Below are positions 1 through 10,209 of a DNA stretch of 64,000 nt, one piece after another (within the stretch, counting starts at the first letter, position 1; each line of letters opens with the position of its first letter). The translations under genes were made by a program, and so were the position numbers. Origin of the DNA: Salticus scenicus (lineage: Eukaryota; Arthropoda; Arachnida; Araneae; Salticidae); NCBI GenBank assembly GCA_963930645.1, contig OZ005654.1:36207763-36271762 (forward strand), in the 5' to 3' direction. The notes beneath the pieces were generated by a model, which ran no database searches, was not told where the DNA came from, and saw nothing but the letters and a program-made list of their open reading frames with translations.

Positions 1-904
1 ATATATACACTTACTCACACCATACATATAACACTGTAAAAATAGCAAAAATGAGCTCAGGATACCTCAAAACATTATAGTAATGTAATGCTCGTATCTT
101 AAAAGTGCAATTATAATGATGCGTTAATTTATTTAGAACATCCTTTGAAATATTAATTAAAAGAGTTAACATTGACGTAAAATCTTGCACATCAGACAGA
201 TTATGAAATGCTTGTCTAACATTACGAACATTTTATTGTTATTATTTTTTTTAATGCGAACTTTACACACATGGTACAGTAAACTAAAATTTCATTTAAA
301 TATGAAACCTTAGTGTAATTAAAAATGAATTTCCAAAATTTGCTGCACATCTTCTGTATTGCCGTGCATTTAAAAAAAAGAAAAAGAAAATCTACAAATG
401 TTAAAACACTATTTTCTTTAGATATATTTAAAAAGGCTTGAATAGTATATATCGGTTTAATTTGGTTTGAAATATTATCCAAGCCAGCAGTGCATTCTGG
501 ATGTTTTGTGTGTCCTCGTAAAAGAAGTATATAGAAAAAATAGTGCGGCTAATCTAAAGAACGGATATTAAAATGCTTAATTAATGAGCATATTTCTGAA
601 AGTTCTCACTCAAATAGAAAGAGAGATGAAACGAAGTTATAAATGCTTTCCAACTTCGTTGTATGAAAATGTCTAAAATTAAAAATTTAGTAATCTCGTG
701 TTTTTAAGAAAGGTTCGACTGCTAATATTTCTCATAAAAATAGAAAAACATTAGTGACTAAAATACAAGTGAAAATAAATAAATAAATAAATAATTATTA
801 TAATAATAACCTTATCAACAAAGCGATTAAACACTTGATAAATTTAAAATATTATGTTTACGGCAAAATTTATATAATAATTATAAGATAAAAATTTTTT
901 TATA
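1..904. other. AT-rich stretch, no gene recognised
   Basis: No coding sequence, RNA gene or terminal repeat could be recognised. The short open frames show no known motif and no coding character. A short AAAT-type microsatellite lies near 775-793. Confidence 0.6.
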
Positions 905-2560
905 AACCATGTTTTTTAATTTTCTGTTGAATCATATAAACGCTACTGAAGGCAGCCGGAACCCCAGCAATTGGATAAAAGTATTAAAAAAATTCCTTGC
1001 TATCGTCTTTTTTTGAGCTATTATAAAAGTTTCAAATGGCTATCTAGCCGGAAAGTTAGTTAAAAGTTGATTGCAAGCTTTGTACTGGAAACGCTGCCGA
1101 AGGCAGCAGGGTCCCGAAGCAATTGGATAAAAATATTTTTAAAAAGCACTTTCACCGTATTCTGAACTGTTCCGAAAGTTTCAAATGTCTAGCTACTCGG
1201 GAAGTTAGTTAAATGAATTTTCTGTTGAATCATATGAACGATGCCGAAGGCAGTAGGGACCTGAAACAGTTGACTAAAAGTATTAAAAAAATATATTGCC
1301 ACCGTGTTCTGAGCTATCCTGAAAGTTTCAAATATCTAGCTAGTCGGGAAGTTAGTGAAAAATCGATTGCAAGCTTTGTACTGGTAACGCTGCTGAAGGC
1401 AGCAGGAACCCGAAACAGTTGGCTAAAGGTATTTAAAAAAATGCATTTTCACCGTGTTCTGAACTATTCTGAAAGTTTCAAATGTCTAGCTAGTCGGGAA
1501 GTTGGTTAAATAAATTTTCTGTCGAATCATATAAGCGCTGCCGTAGGCAGCGGGACTTGAAAAATTTGACTAAAATTATTAGAAAAATGTATTGTCACCG
1601 TGTTGTGAGCTGTCCTGAAAATTTCAAATGTCTAGCTAGTCGGAAAGTTAGTGAAAAATCGATTGCAAGCTTTGTACTGATAACGCTGCCGAGGGCAGCG
1701 GGAACCCGAAACAGTTGGCTAAAGGTTTTAAGAAAATGCATTTTCACCGTGTTCTGAACTATTCTGAAACTTTTAAATGTCTAGCTAGTCGGGATGTTAG
1801 TTAAATAAATTTTCTGCCGAATTATATAAGCGCTGCCGAAGGCAGCGGGACCTGAAATAGTTGACTAAAATTATTAGAAAAATGTATTGTCACCGTGTTG
1901 TGAGCTGTCCTAAAAGTTTCAAATGTCTAGCTAGTCGGAAAGTTAGTGAAAAATCGATTGCAAGCTTTGTACTGATAACGCTGCCGAAGCCAGCAGGAAC
2001 CCGAAACAGTTGGCTAAAGGTTTTAAGAAAATGCATTTTCACCGTGTTCTGAACTATTCTGAAAGTTTCAAATGTCTAGCTAGTCGGGAAGTTGGTTAAA
2101 TAAATTTTATGTCGAATCATATAAGCGCTGCCGAAGGCAGCGGGACTTGAAATAGCTGACTAAAATTATTAGAAAAATGTATTGTCACCGTGTTGTGAGC
2201 TGTCCTGAAAATTTCAAATGTCTAGCTAGTCGGAAAGTTAGTGAAAAATCGATTGCAAGCTTTGTACTGATAACGCTGCCGAAGGCAGCGGGAACCCGAA
2301 ACAGTTGGCTAAAGGTTTTAAGAAAATGCATTTTCACCCTGTTCTGAACTATTCTGAAAGTTTCAAATGTCTAGCTATCCGGGAAGTTAGTTAAATAAAT
2401 TTTCTGTCGAATCATATAAGCGCTGCCAAAGGCAGCGGGACTTGAAATAGTTGACTAAAATTATTATAAATATGTATTGTCACCGTGTTGTGAGCTGTCC
2501 TGAAAATTTCAAGTATCTAGCTAGTCGGGAAGTTAGTTAAAAATCGATTGCAAGATTTGT
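905..2560. repeat. Satellite array of ~148 bp monomers in A/B dimers
   Basis: Eleven copies of a ~148 bp unit follow one another. The motif CGCTGCCGAAGGCAGC or a variant starts at about 941, 1092, 1239, 1388, 1536, 1684, 1831, 1979, 2126, 2274 and 2421, a spacing of 147-151. Two monomer types alternate: one begins near ATAAATTTTCTGTCGAATC, the other near ATCGATTGCAAGC. The higher-order unit is therefore about 296 bp. Each monomer carries the hairpin GCTGCC-GAA-GGCAGC. Outer monomers are more diverged than central ones, as expected for an array evolving by unequal exchange. The short open frames of 60-100 residues here simply repeat with the satellite and are not taken as genes. Confidence 0.95.
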
Positions 2561-2565
2561 CCCTG

Positions 2566-2612
2566 ACAAACACACAAACAAACCCACAAACAAACCCACA
2601 AACAAACACACA
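2566..2612. repeat. CAAA/CACA microsatellite at the satellite edge
   Basis: A run of ACAAAC and ACACAAAC units directly follows the last, incomplete satellite monomer. It may be the tail of the sequence that carried the array, but no element end could be fixed. Confidence 0.8.
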
Positions 2613-2929
2613 AGAATCGAAGTTAATAAAAACATGGTAAAAATTGAGATTATGTCTATTCAACGTTTCTGCTATTGGCAAAGCAAGAAACCGAAAAACC
2701 GTGCGAAATTTCCATGTAATATAAAATAAAAATCTGCTTGAAAATTAAATAAAAATGACTTCTATTTTCTCATATAATCGTGAATAACCTTCATGCTAAA
2801 TTTTTTTACCTCTTATACATAAATAATCATCAAACACAGGCCACAGCGATTACCGCATTAAAAACTGTGAAGAAAAAACGTAGATTACAAAGGGAAATTG
2901 TTCTTTTCCAGCATTACCGAAATCCCTAA
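2613..2929. other. AT-rich spacer, nothing recognised
   Basis: No gene or terminal repeat seen. Confidence 0.5.
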
Positions 2930-3284
2930 TTAGATCGGAGCTGCACAGGTTGCAGCTCCAACCAAATGGTCGAAACTGGTAGGGAAAACGAGTAGGGGCG
3001 GTTGTAACTGTTCTTTCCCTAAAGAAATCCCTCTTTTCCGGAGCTGCATGAATGAGCAGTCCCTTTACGAATTTTCGAGGTGCTATTACGTTTAAAAATG
3101 GTTAACTTTTCTCAGCTTTTTAATAATTTTTCATGATAACGAAGTAATCTGCTTTTCTATATGCATAATACTATACAATATAATAATATTTATTTTCAAA
3201 ATATTTTGAAAGTTGATAAAATAATTTTTTCGAATATTTCTGGGGGGGCTGCAGCTCTGCAGCTCCTGCCACGAGCCGCCACTG
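2930..3284. mobile_element. hAT-like terminal fragment with GGAGCTGCA hairpins
   Basis: The right edge, read on the minus strand, begins CAGTGGCGGCTCGTGGCAGG, which looks like a hAT-type terminal inverted repeat. No matching left end was found. Within it GGAGCTGCA and TGCAGCTCC form a 9 bp stem with a 5 nt loop at 2938-2960, and related GGAGCTGCA motifs recur near 3040 and 3250. Family membership is inferred from the terminus only. Confidence 0.45.
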
Positions 3285-3631
3285 GTGTTAAGTGATAACT
3301 GTTCCTCTTCTCTCTACTCCCGGTGTATGAAAGGAGGTCATTGAACTCTGTCTGCTTTATTAAATGAGGGTTTTCTTTCTGTTAGATATTTAATGTTATG
3401 ACATCCCTTTTAGTGTGTATTAGATAATTTTAGACGGGGGGCTGTCAGTTTAATTAGTTTTTTTATTAATAAGTAGTTTATGTTCTATTTATAGATATAT
3501 ATTTAATAGAACTTTAAGTTTTTTTTAGAAATTGTCAGGAATAGAAATTTTTTTTTTCAATTTGACATTTCTATTGAATTTTTTTTTCCTCTTATTGAAT
3601 TAAATTAGAAAAAAATTAAAAACTTCTGACT
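3285..3631 (+). other. Leader before the Copia coding region
   Basis: T- and A-rich sequence up to the start codon at 3632. A convincing primer-binding site was not found. It may be the untranslated leader of the element, or partly unrelated flank left by 5' truncation. Confidence 0.4.
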
Positions 3632-6424
3632 ATGGCCAGTAATTATACTATTGAAAAATTAGCTGAATCAAATTATGAGAGCTGGAGAAATGATATGAAA
3701 TATGTGTTGATGGAAAAGCAAGTATGGGAAATTGTTGATGGTTCTGACCCTAAACCTATTCAACCTCCAGACAAGCCTGATGATCCTCTCTATTTAAGCA
3801 GTTTGAAGAAATGGAAGCTAAAAGCTAATACTGCTTTATCCTTAATATATTTAAACATTTCTGAGCAGTTCCGTAAAATTATAGAAAATATTGATGATGT
3901 GAATGAAGCCTGGAACAAATTGAAATCTTTCTATCAGCCCGACTCCAGAGCCTACCACATAACTGTATTTAGTGAGTTATGTGCTACAAAAATTAAAGAT
4001 AGGGAATCCATTAAAATTTTCGCTGCTAGATTATCTCGAACTTTTCAAAAATTGAAAGCTCTGGACAAGAATTTTGATGAAAAATACCTGTGCTTCCAGC
4101 TTATAAGGTTTTTACCTGAAAAATATAACTCCATCGTGCAAATTATTTTGAGAAGTGAAGATGTAAATTTTAACTACAAGTCAATACTAGAGGCACTTAG
4201 TGCTGAAGAAAGCCGCATTCTTTTGAAAGAGGCAGACTCTGGTGTTGATAGCATTACACTTTCTGCAGTACAAGCATCTAGTTCCAGTGTTTCTAAAGTT
4301 TGTTTTAAGTGTAACAAGCCTGGACACTATGCCAATAAATGCTGGAGGAAGCCAGGAAAACAGGAGTCCACCACACGTACCTGCCCAGTCTACTCATACC
4401 CTTCAGAGTCCAGTTCCGACACTGACACCACTCCATTCAAGCCCAGATTCCGAAGATCCAGGAGACAGACCCAGTCCAGACGGAGACCATCCCGTGACTC
4501 TTCTAGACAGCGACGTCCATCTCCCTATCCTGGTAGAGGCAGACGACAGCGACAGAGTCCCCAACGACGACGACCTGAGTCATCCTCATCGTTTCAACCA
4601 AACTGTAAGTCTTTTACAAACAATTTTATTTCCTGTAATTACTTAAACGAGTCTGACTCAGTGGACGAATTCATTTTCGATACTGCGGCGAGTCATCATT
4701 TTTGTAAAGACAAGAACTTTTTTTATGAACTTAATCCTGTGTCTGATACTAATATGAATGTAGCTATAGATGGTGTTAACTTTCCAATTGAGGGAATAGG
4801 ATCTATCAAACTTAGGTTTGGATTGAGGTGTATAAATTTAATTAATGTAATGTATTCATCCAAGTTGAGGCGTAACTTGATATCGGGTCCTAAATTTGAC
4901 CTTGCTGGGGCAGAATTCGTTGGTGGAGATGGCTGTGTAAAAATTTATGAATATGGTAAATTATTGTTTAAAGCTGTTTTAAAAAATGGTATTTATGTTG
5001 TCACTCCTAAAGTTTTAAATGGTCCACAAAAGAAAGTTTCTTTCTCTGCGTCGACTAGTGTAGATAAAAATGTGGAACTCTGGCATAGGAGGTTTGCCCA
5101 CATTAGTCCTTCAACTTTGGTAAAAACTTGTGATAAAGTGAGGGGTTTCAAGTATAAATCAGATTTTAATTGTAAAGATTTTAAATGTGAAAATTGTATA
5201 TTGAATAAATACAGGCGTGTATCCTTTAGTTCCATTCAACAAATAAGGTCCAGAAAACCATTAGAGTTACTGTATGCAGACTTGTGGGGGCCTTATAGTG
5301 TAAAAGGTAGAAATGGTGAAAGGTATTATTTAACTATTATTGACGACTTCAGTAGGAAAGTAGCTTTGTACCCTTTAAAAGAGAAATCTGAAGTGTTTGA
5401 AAAGGTGAAGCACCACATTCTACGAGCTGAAAATTTTCTTGGTCTAAAGGTAAAGGCTTTCCGTTCTGACAATGGAAGCGAATTTCTAAATAGTTTGCTT
5501 GAAAAGTTCTTTACTGAAAAGGGTATTGCTCATGAGGTGACGAATACCTATACTCCAGAACAGAACGGAGTCTGTGAAAGGTATAATCAAACCGTCACTG
5601 GTGCTGCTCGAACAATGTTAAGTGAGTCTGGTTTACCTGTTAGTTTTTGGCCTGATGCCATGTTACATTTCACTTATACATGGAATCGTGTGTGCCATGG
5701 CAAACTAGATAAGACTCCTTTCGAATTGTTTGGTGGGACTAAACCGTCTGTTAAACACTTAAAACCTTTTGGCATAACTGCATATGTAGGAATCCCGAGG
5801 CAACTTCGTAAAAAGCTTGAACCACGTGCTAGTAAAGGTTTTCTCATAGGCTATGCTTTCAGAACAAAAGGTTATCGCATTTGGTTTCCGAATGAGAATA
5901 AAGTCGTTGAAACAATAAATGTGTCTTTTGATGAGGAAAATTTTTATAAAGGTGCGTCTGATGGAGCAGTGCTGGGCCCTGATTTACAATCTAAATCTGT
6001 TGTCCCTATAGGCCATTATGACTCTCTTAGTGAGGACGAGGAGGATGATGATAGTAATAGTGATAGTTCTCAGTCCCCTGTTGATCGAGTGAGGCCTTCT
6101 ACTAGTAGGGATGTGACATCTTCATCGGATGATGAAAGCGATGGTGATACAGGTTTAAAAGTTGTAAATTGGATTAGAAAGCCAGTGTTAAGGCGTGATG
6201 GGTCACGCACTGATATCTATTATTTTGAAGAAGGAAAAACTTTGAGGTTGAGATCACTTGGAGATGTAAAACAGTATTGTGCAAAACATAAAATTTTGTT
6301 TAATCCTGATATTTTTAATTTTACTGGTAGTAATACTTACAGAGGAATAGTAACAGGTGCTCGAGGTACTACTTCAAGTAATAGTGATGATGAAATAGAT
6401 GCTAGTTTTAATGTTTCTAGTTGA
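3632..6424 (+). CDS. Copia Gag-protease-integrase polyprotein (first part of the frame)
   Basis: This 930-residue frame encodes the first half of a Copia polyprotein, which assembles particles and integrates the element. The N-terminal ~200 residues match Copia Gag: a DUF4219-like opening, then a UBN2-like helical part. A CX2CX4HX4C zinc knuckle lies at residues 224-237, followed by an Arg/Ser-rich stretch at about 268-318. The protease signature is D350-T-A-A-S, with Ala where most families have Gly. Integrase shows H485, H490, C519 and C522 for zinc binding, then D550, D613 and E649 with 35 residues between the last two, a complete DD35E set. A Ser/Asp/Glu-rich tail lies near 797-838. The frame stops at a TGA, but the same frame continues with reverse transcriptase. 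The start ATG is the first in the frame and sits in an A-rich context. Confidence 0.93.
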   Translation: MASNYTIEKLAESNYESWRNDMKYVLMEKQVWEIVDGSDPKPIQPPDKPDDPLYLSSLKKWKLKANTALSLIYLNISEQFRKIIENIDDVNEAWNKLKSFYQPDSRAYHITVFSELCATKIKDRESIKIFAARLSRTFQKLKALDKNFDEKYLCFQLIRFLPEKYNSIVQIILRSEDVNFNYKSILEALSAEESRILLKEADSGVDSITLSAVQASSSSVSKVCFKCNKPGHYANKCWRKPGKQESTTRTCPVYSYPSESSSDTDTTPFKPRFRRSRRQTQSRRRPSRDSSRQRRPSPYPGRGRRQRQSPQRRRPESSSSFQPNCKSFTNNFISCNYLNESDSVDEFIFDTAASHHFCKDKNFFYELNPVSDTNMNVAIDGVNFPIEGIGSIKLRFGLRCINLINVMYSSKLRRNLISGPKFDLAGAEFVGGDGCVKIYEYGKLLFKAVLKNGIYVVTPKVLNGPQKKVSFSASTSVDKNVELWHRRFAHISPSTLVKTCDKVRGFKYKSDFNCKDFKCENCILNKYRRVSFSSIQQIRSRKPLELLYADLWGPYSVKGRNGERYYLTIIDDFSRKVALYPLKEKSEVFEKVKHHILRAENFLGLKVKAFRSDNGSEFLNSLLEKFFTEKGIAHEVTNTYTPEQNGVCERYNQTVTGAARTMLSESGLPVSFWPDAMLHFTYTWNRVCHGKLDKTPFELFGGTKPSVKHLKPFGITAYVGIPRQLRKKLEPRASKGFLIGYAFRTKGYRIWFPNENKVVETINVSFDEENFYKGASDGAVLGPDLQSKSVVPIGHYDSLSEDEEDDDSNSDSSQSPVDRVRPSTSRDVTSSSDDESDGDTGLKVVNWIRKPVLRRDGSRTDIYYFEEGKTLRLRSLGDVKQYCAKHKILFNPDIFNFTGSNTYRGIVTGARGTTSSNSDDEIDASFNVSS

Positions 6425-6428
6425 CTAG
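6422..6428 (+). promoter_or_regulatory. TGA stop in TGA-CTAG context between integrase and RT
   Basis: The only break in the Copia frame is a TGA at 6422-6424 followed directly by CTAG. UGA-CUAG is the best-known stop-codon readthrough context in animals and viruses. The frame is the same on both sides and there are no other stops or shifts between 3632 and 7996. This could be a chance nonsense mutation or a programmed readthrough signal; one copy cannot decide. Confidence 0.45.
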
Positions 6429-6499
6429 ATCATGTTGTAATTCCTCGAACTTTTAACCAAGCTGTAAAATCTGATCAACGTACTGAATGGCAAAAAGCT

Positions 6500-7996
6500 A
6501 TGGAAACTGAAATGAAAGTCATGTATGATCGTAGTGTTTGGCACCTTGAAAGTTTACCCCCAAATACAACACCAATAGGTTGTAGGTGGGTATACACTGT
6601 GAAAAGAGATGACAAGGGAAAAGTTGTACGTTTTAAGGCCAGGTTAGTCGCACAGGGATTTAAACAAGTAAAAGGTGAAAGCTTTGATGAAACTTTCAGC
6701 CCTGTAGTAGACTTTGGCGTTATTCGTTTCTTCTTTTCTTTTCTAGTATCTTTACAACGTTGGTCACATACACAATGTGATGTTACAGGTGCATATTTAT
6801 ATGCTCCACTTGATGAAAACATCTACATGACTCAGCCACCAGGTTTTGTAATACCAGGATCTGAAAATAAATATTGTAAGTTAGACCGTGCTCTTTATGG
6901 CTTACACCAGAGCGGTCGGCAATGGTATTACGAAATGAATAATGTTTTAGTTGAAATTGGTTTTACTAAATTTGCTTGGTGTAATTGTACATATGTTTTT
7001 GATAATAATATTGTATTAGTTTTATATGTTGACGATTTTGTTGTTTTTGGCAAGAACCAAAGTTTAATAGATAAAGTTTTATCTCTCCTAAGAAAACGTT
7101 TTGATATTAAAGTTCTGGGGTGTACCAGAAAGCTTCTAGGAGTAGAATTTGAGGAAGAAAAGGGAAATCTGTTAATTCACCAAAATACCTATATTAGTGA
7201 AGTGTATGAAAGATTTCAGAAATTTAAAATTCCTATTTGTTCTTTGCCAATTAGTAAAGGTACTGTGTATAGTAAACAATCTTGTCCAAAAACAGAATCT
7301 GAAATTAAGGATATGTCAGTTTATCCATATCGGAGTGTTCTTGGATGTCTTTCATTCCTAGCAAATAGAACACGTCCAGATATTGCGTATGCAGTAAATA
7401 TTTTAAGCCAATTCCAAAGCAACCCAGGTTTAGCTCATTGGGATGGATTGTTGAAATTACTTGGTTATGTTGTGCATACAAAAGAACTGAAATTAAATCT
7501 ATCTTGTAATAAACCACATCTTATAGCATTTTCTGATGCAGATTTTGCATCAAATCGAGACGATAGGACATCACTTGGTGGCCAGTTAATTTTTCTTGGC
7601 AATTCCCCCATTAGTTGGAGAACCTTTAAAGAAAAATGTGTAAGTCTCTCAACAATGGAGGCGGAATTTATTGCTATGACTGAGGCCACTAGAATACTTT
7701 TATGGTTTGATGAAATTCTAAATGAATGTTACAATTTTAAATTAATTTCTGGTAATAAGTTTAAACCTGTTTTATATGTGGATAATATTGCCACAATAGA
7801 TTTTACAAAATCTCCTATTGAGAATTATAGATCAAAGCATATTGATGTGAAATTATTTTTTGTAAGGGACTTAGTATTTCAAAATAAATTTAAACTTAGT
7901 TTTATTAGAAGTAAGGATAATGTTGCAGATCCTTTTACCAAACCACTCACTAAACAGCAACTGCAACAATTTATTTGTCAAATATTTTTAAAATGA
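6500..7996 (+). CDS. Copia reverse transcriptase and RNase H (second part of the frame)
   Basis: This part makes cDNA from the element RNA and removes the RNA strand. The coordinates start at the first ATG, but the frame is already open from 6425 and Copia RT similarity begins upstream of that ATG, so this is unlikely to be a natural start. RT spans roughly residues 1-250, with the catalytic YVDD box at residues 176-179. RNase H carries the acidic residues D346 or D348, E387 or E389, and D428, in the typical Copia contexts SDADF, MEAE and YVDN. Both domains are intact. It lies in the same frame as the upstream Gag-integrase part, separated by a single TGA. Expression would need readthrough, internal initiation or a sense codon in sister copies. 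Confidence 0.92.
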   Translation: METEMKVMYDRSVWHLESLPPNTTPIGCRWVYTVKRDDKGKVVRFKARLVAQGFKQVKGESFDETFSPVVDFGVIRFFFSFLVSLQRWSHTQCDVTGAYLYAPLDENIYMTQPPGFVIPGSENKYCKLDRALYGLHQSGRQWYYEMNNVLVEIGFTKFAWCNCTYVFDNNIVLVLYVDDFVVFGKNQSLIDKVLSLLRKRFDIKVLGCTRKLLGVEFEEEKGNLLIHQNTYISEVYERFQKFKIPICSLPISKGTVYSKQSCPKTESEIKDMSVYPYRSVLGCLSFLANRTRPDIAYAVNILSQFQSNPGLAHWDGLLKLLGYVVHTKELKLNLSCNKPHLIAFSDADFASNRDDRTSLGGQLIFLGNSPISWRTFKEKCVSLSTMEAEFIAMTEATRILLWFDEILNECYNFKLISGNKFKPVLYVDNIATIDFTKSPIENYRSKHIDVKLFFVRDLVFQNKFKLSFIRSKDNVADPFTKPLTKQQLQQFICQIFLK

Positions 7997-9161
7997 ACTA
8001 TGTAAAATTATATTAGTAAAACTCCTTTTTGAAATGTCTTGAACATTGTTTTAGACATATTTCTTGTTGGGCACATTGTTTTGTATGCTTATGTATATAT
8101 ATATTATGAAAAATTGCATCTTATTATTTTTTTATTAGTATTGCACATTGTTTTATATTGTAATGCACCTTGTTTTATATAAGTATATTTGTAATATGAA
8201 TTCATGTGATATTTAATTATTCTGTTATTGTATCTTTATACTTAAGCAAATTAATTCCCGTCAGAGGGTGGTTAATGCCACTCGCAGGGTCATTCACAGT
8301 TGATTAGAGCAGCTCCAAGAAGCGACTTCGCAGGAGTGCAAATGTAATTGCCAGATAACCTCCATGGGATAGTGCCCACCGTGTGGTTATTGCCATCTAA
8401 TGGCCTTTTTGCGGGCATGTTAAGTATTATATTTTTGTAAGTCCCTGTTTTATTATGTTGATAATGGAAATGCCACTATGTCCCGCTTATAGTATAAAGT
8501 TTTTTTTTTCTCTCTTTAAAAATGTTAACTTAAAGTAATCTTTAAACTCATGTTTGTCACTTGTCTGTGATGTCTGTAATATTTCTGAATTACTGTATTG
8601 TATTGTAGTTATACTCTTTATAATAGAAATTGACGTAATTTACATTGTATTTATATATTCTTTTCTGTATTGCAGGTACATATGTAGTTTATGTGTACAT
8701 GGAGTGAGAATGGGGGCCCCCGTACAACAGTTGAAGAATAAATGTGTACTATGATAGTGAGGAATGTGTTATTTGATTTTTAGGTTAATTTTCTGTTGTT
8801 GCGTCTGTACCTGTAATTTAAAGACTGTGAAGAACCTTTGTCAAGAAATATATGATAAATTATCCACTAGTTTATTGTTTTCTGTTAACCTTATTATTGA
8901 AATCATTATATGTATCTTCTTTTCTTGTAATAGACTAATGGAGTTTGTTAATTTTACAGTTGACTGATTAATTTGGAATGTGTATTGGTAAGGATAAAAG
9001 TAGATTAGATTAATGATGGAATTAGGTTGATGAATTTTAAAGGAGACTTGCTGTGTCATTTATAGATATTGTTTTTTTTATCCATGTGGATATTGCTAGT
9101 GGAGTTAACTAGTTTTTTTTTCCTCTCTTTTTCACCCAAAGTGATAAGAGGGGGGGGGGCA
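7997..9161 (+). other. Long 3' non-coding region of the Copia element
   Basis: About 1.16 kb separate the RNase H stop from the LTR, long for a Copia element. The motif GCACATTGTTTTA recurs several times in 8050-8180. A GC-richer block at 8258-8430 contains related phrases such as GGTTAATGCCACT and GTTATTGCCATCT. Two open frames of 66-67 residues are hydrophobic but resemble nothing known. The region ends in a polypurine tract, a run of A and G ending in ten Gs. Confidence 0.7.
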
Positions 9162-10072
9162 TGTTGGCCTGGTAATATATTTAATCTTATCACTTTGTGC
9201 AATTTGCATATACAGTTGATATATATATAATGTATAAACTTATTTAATTTATATGGATTGAAAGTATAAAAGGTATCAAGTCTAAAGTTTAAGTTAAACA
9301 TGTTATTAAAAGAAAATATTCAGTTAATTTCAATGAAGTAACTTTATTTATTTATTTTCTTTATTAAAGAAAATATGTTTTTGTTACTTACGGCATTTTA
9401 GCTGACAGCTTTATCTGTTCTTTAATTACTAGGAAAATATGTTGTTTTTCTTTAGCTGTGATATCATGTTACTACAGCTTACCGGTAAATGCAAATGACT
9501 GTTTACTTTATCACTCACTAGGCGGCATCAAATTTCGCGGATGAAATCATCACGCTAATTCGACGCCACGGTGATTACGTCACTCTAACCACAATCCTCT
9601 CTTAATAGTATAAAAGGTGTTGAGGAACGTGGCTAGGCGCGGTTCCGGCTTTTTGTTTTACTTTTACGGTTATGTACTTCATTTTCCGTTTGTTTGTTTT
9701 GTGTTAAAGTTCAGCTGTCATGTTATAGTAATAAGATATTGGAGTCTCCGGCAGTTGTTTATAATAAGTAAAAGATTTCATCGTATTAGAAGATGTATTT
9801 ATAAAGTAACAGTTTTATTCTATCTTTATTTTTATATGATAAAAGCTCCATTGTCTAGTGATGAAGATTAACTGCTTATAATATGAATATAGTTTCAAAG
9901 CTGTGTACTGGCCATTGTTACAGTCAGAAGTTAATTAAATTAAATATGTTTATTTATCTATTTCCTTGTTTAATTTAAAAGTTTATATATATATATTTTT
10001 TTTTGTTTTATATCAATAAATTTATATTTCGTTTTTAAAACCTTCTCTGTTTTATTTACAAGTTTAGTTACA
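9162..10072 (+). repeat. 3' LTR of the Copia element
   Basis: It begins TGTTGG right after the polypurine tract. It contains a CRE-like TTACGTCA near 9575, a TATA box (TATAAAAGG) near 9610 and AATAAA near 10014. The proposed end is TTACA at 10072. The 3' boundary is estimated because there is no 5' LTR to align, so it may be off by tens of bases. Confidence 0.7.
9570..9622 (+). promoter_or_regulatory. LTR core promoter
   Basis: TTACGTCA (CRE/ATF-like) lies about 30 bases before AGTATAAAAGG (TATA box), followed by GC-rich sequence where transcription would start. It is a compact Pol II promoter in the expected LTR position. Confidence 0.6.
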
Positions 10073-10209
10073 ACTCATATTTTATTTTAAAAGAGAAAGC
10101 ATTTAAACCAAAACGGTTCCCTGCATATAACTCTGCTAATCTGTCAATATATATTTAAGTTTATTTTTTTATTTACTTTTATGCTTTCAATAAAAGATTG
10201 GATGCTCAG

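Larger units (their letters stand above)
3285..10072 (+). mobile_element. Copia-type (Ty1/copia) LTR retrotransposon, no visible 5' LTR
   Basis: Domain order is Gag with zinc knuckle, aspartic protease, integrase, reverse transcriptase, RNase H. Integrase before reverse transcriptase defines the Copia order. A G-rich polypurine tract at 9146-9160 is followed by TGTTGG, the usual start of Copia-like LTRs. A ~911 bp LTR with TATA box and AATAAA follows. No copy of this LTR is seen upstream of the coding region: a hAT-like end lies at 3284, and 3285-3631 shows no LTR similarity. The copy therefore looks 5'-truncated or rearranged. The left boundary is only an upper limit. Apart from one in-frame TGA the coding region has no frameshifts, so the insertion is fairly young. 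Confidence 0.85.

Noticed and set aside
1213..2052. Three similar small open frames (60-98 codons) that might look like a repeated gene family
   Set aside because: They follow the satellite monomers exactly and have no start-site, motif or selection signal; repetition of the DNA explains them.
8554..8967. Two hydrophobic frames between Copia RNase H and LTR as a possible env-like gene
   Set aside because: Short, AT-driven hydrophobicity, no signal peptide plus cleavage or fusion features, and no known Copia env match by eye.
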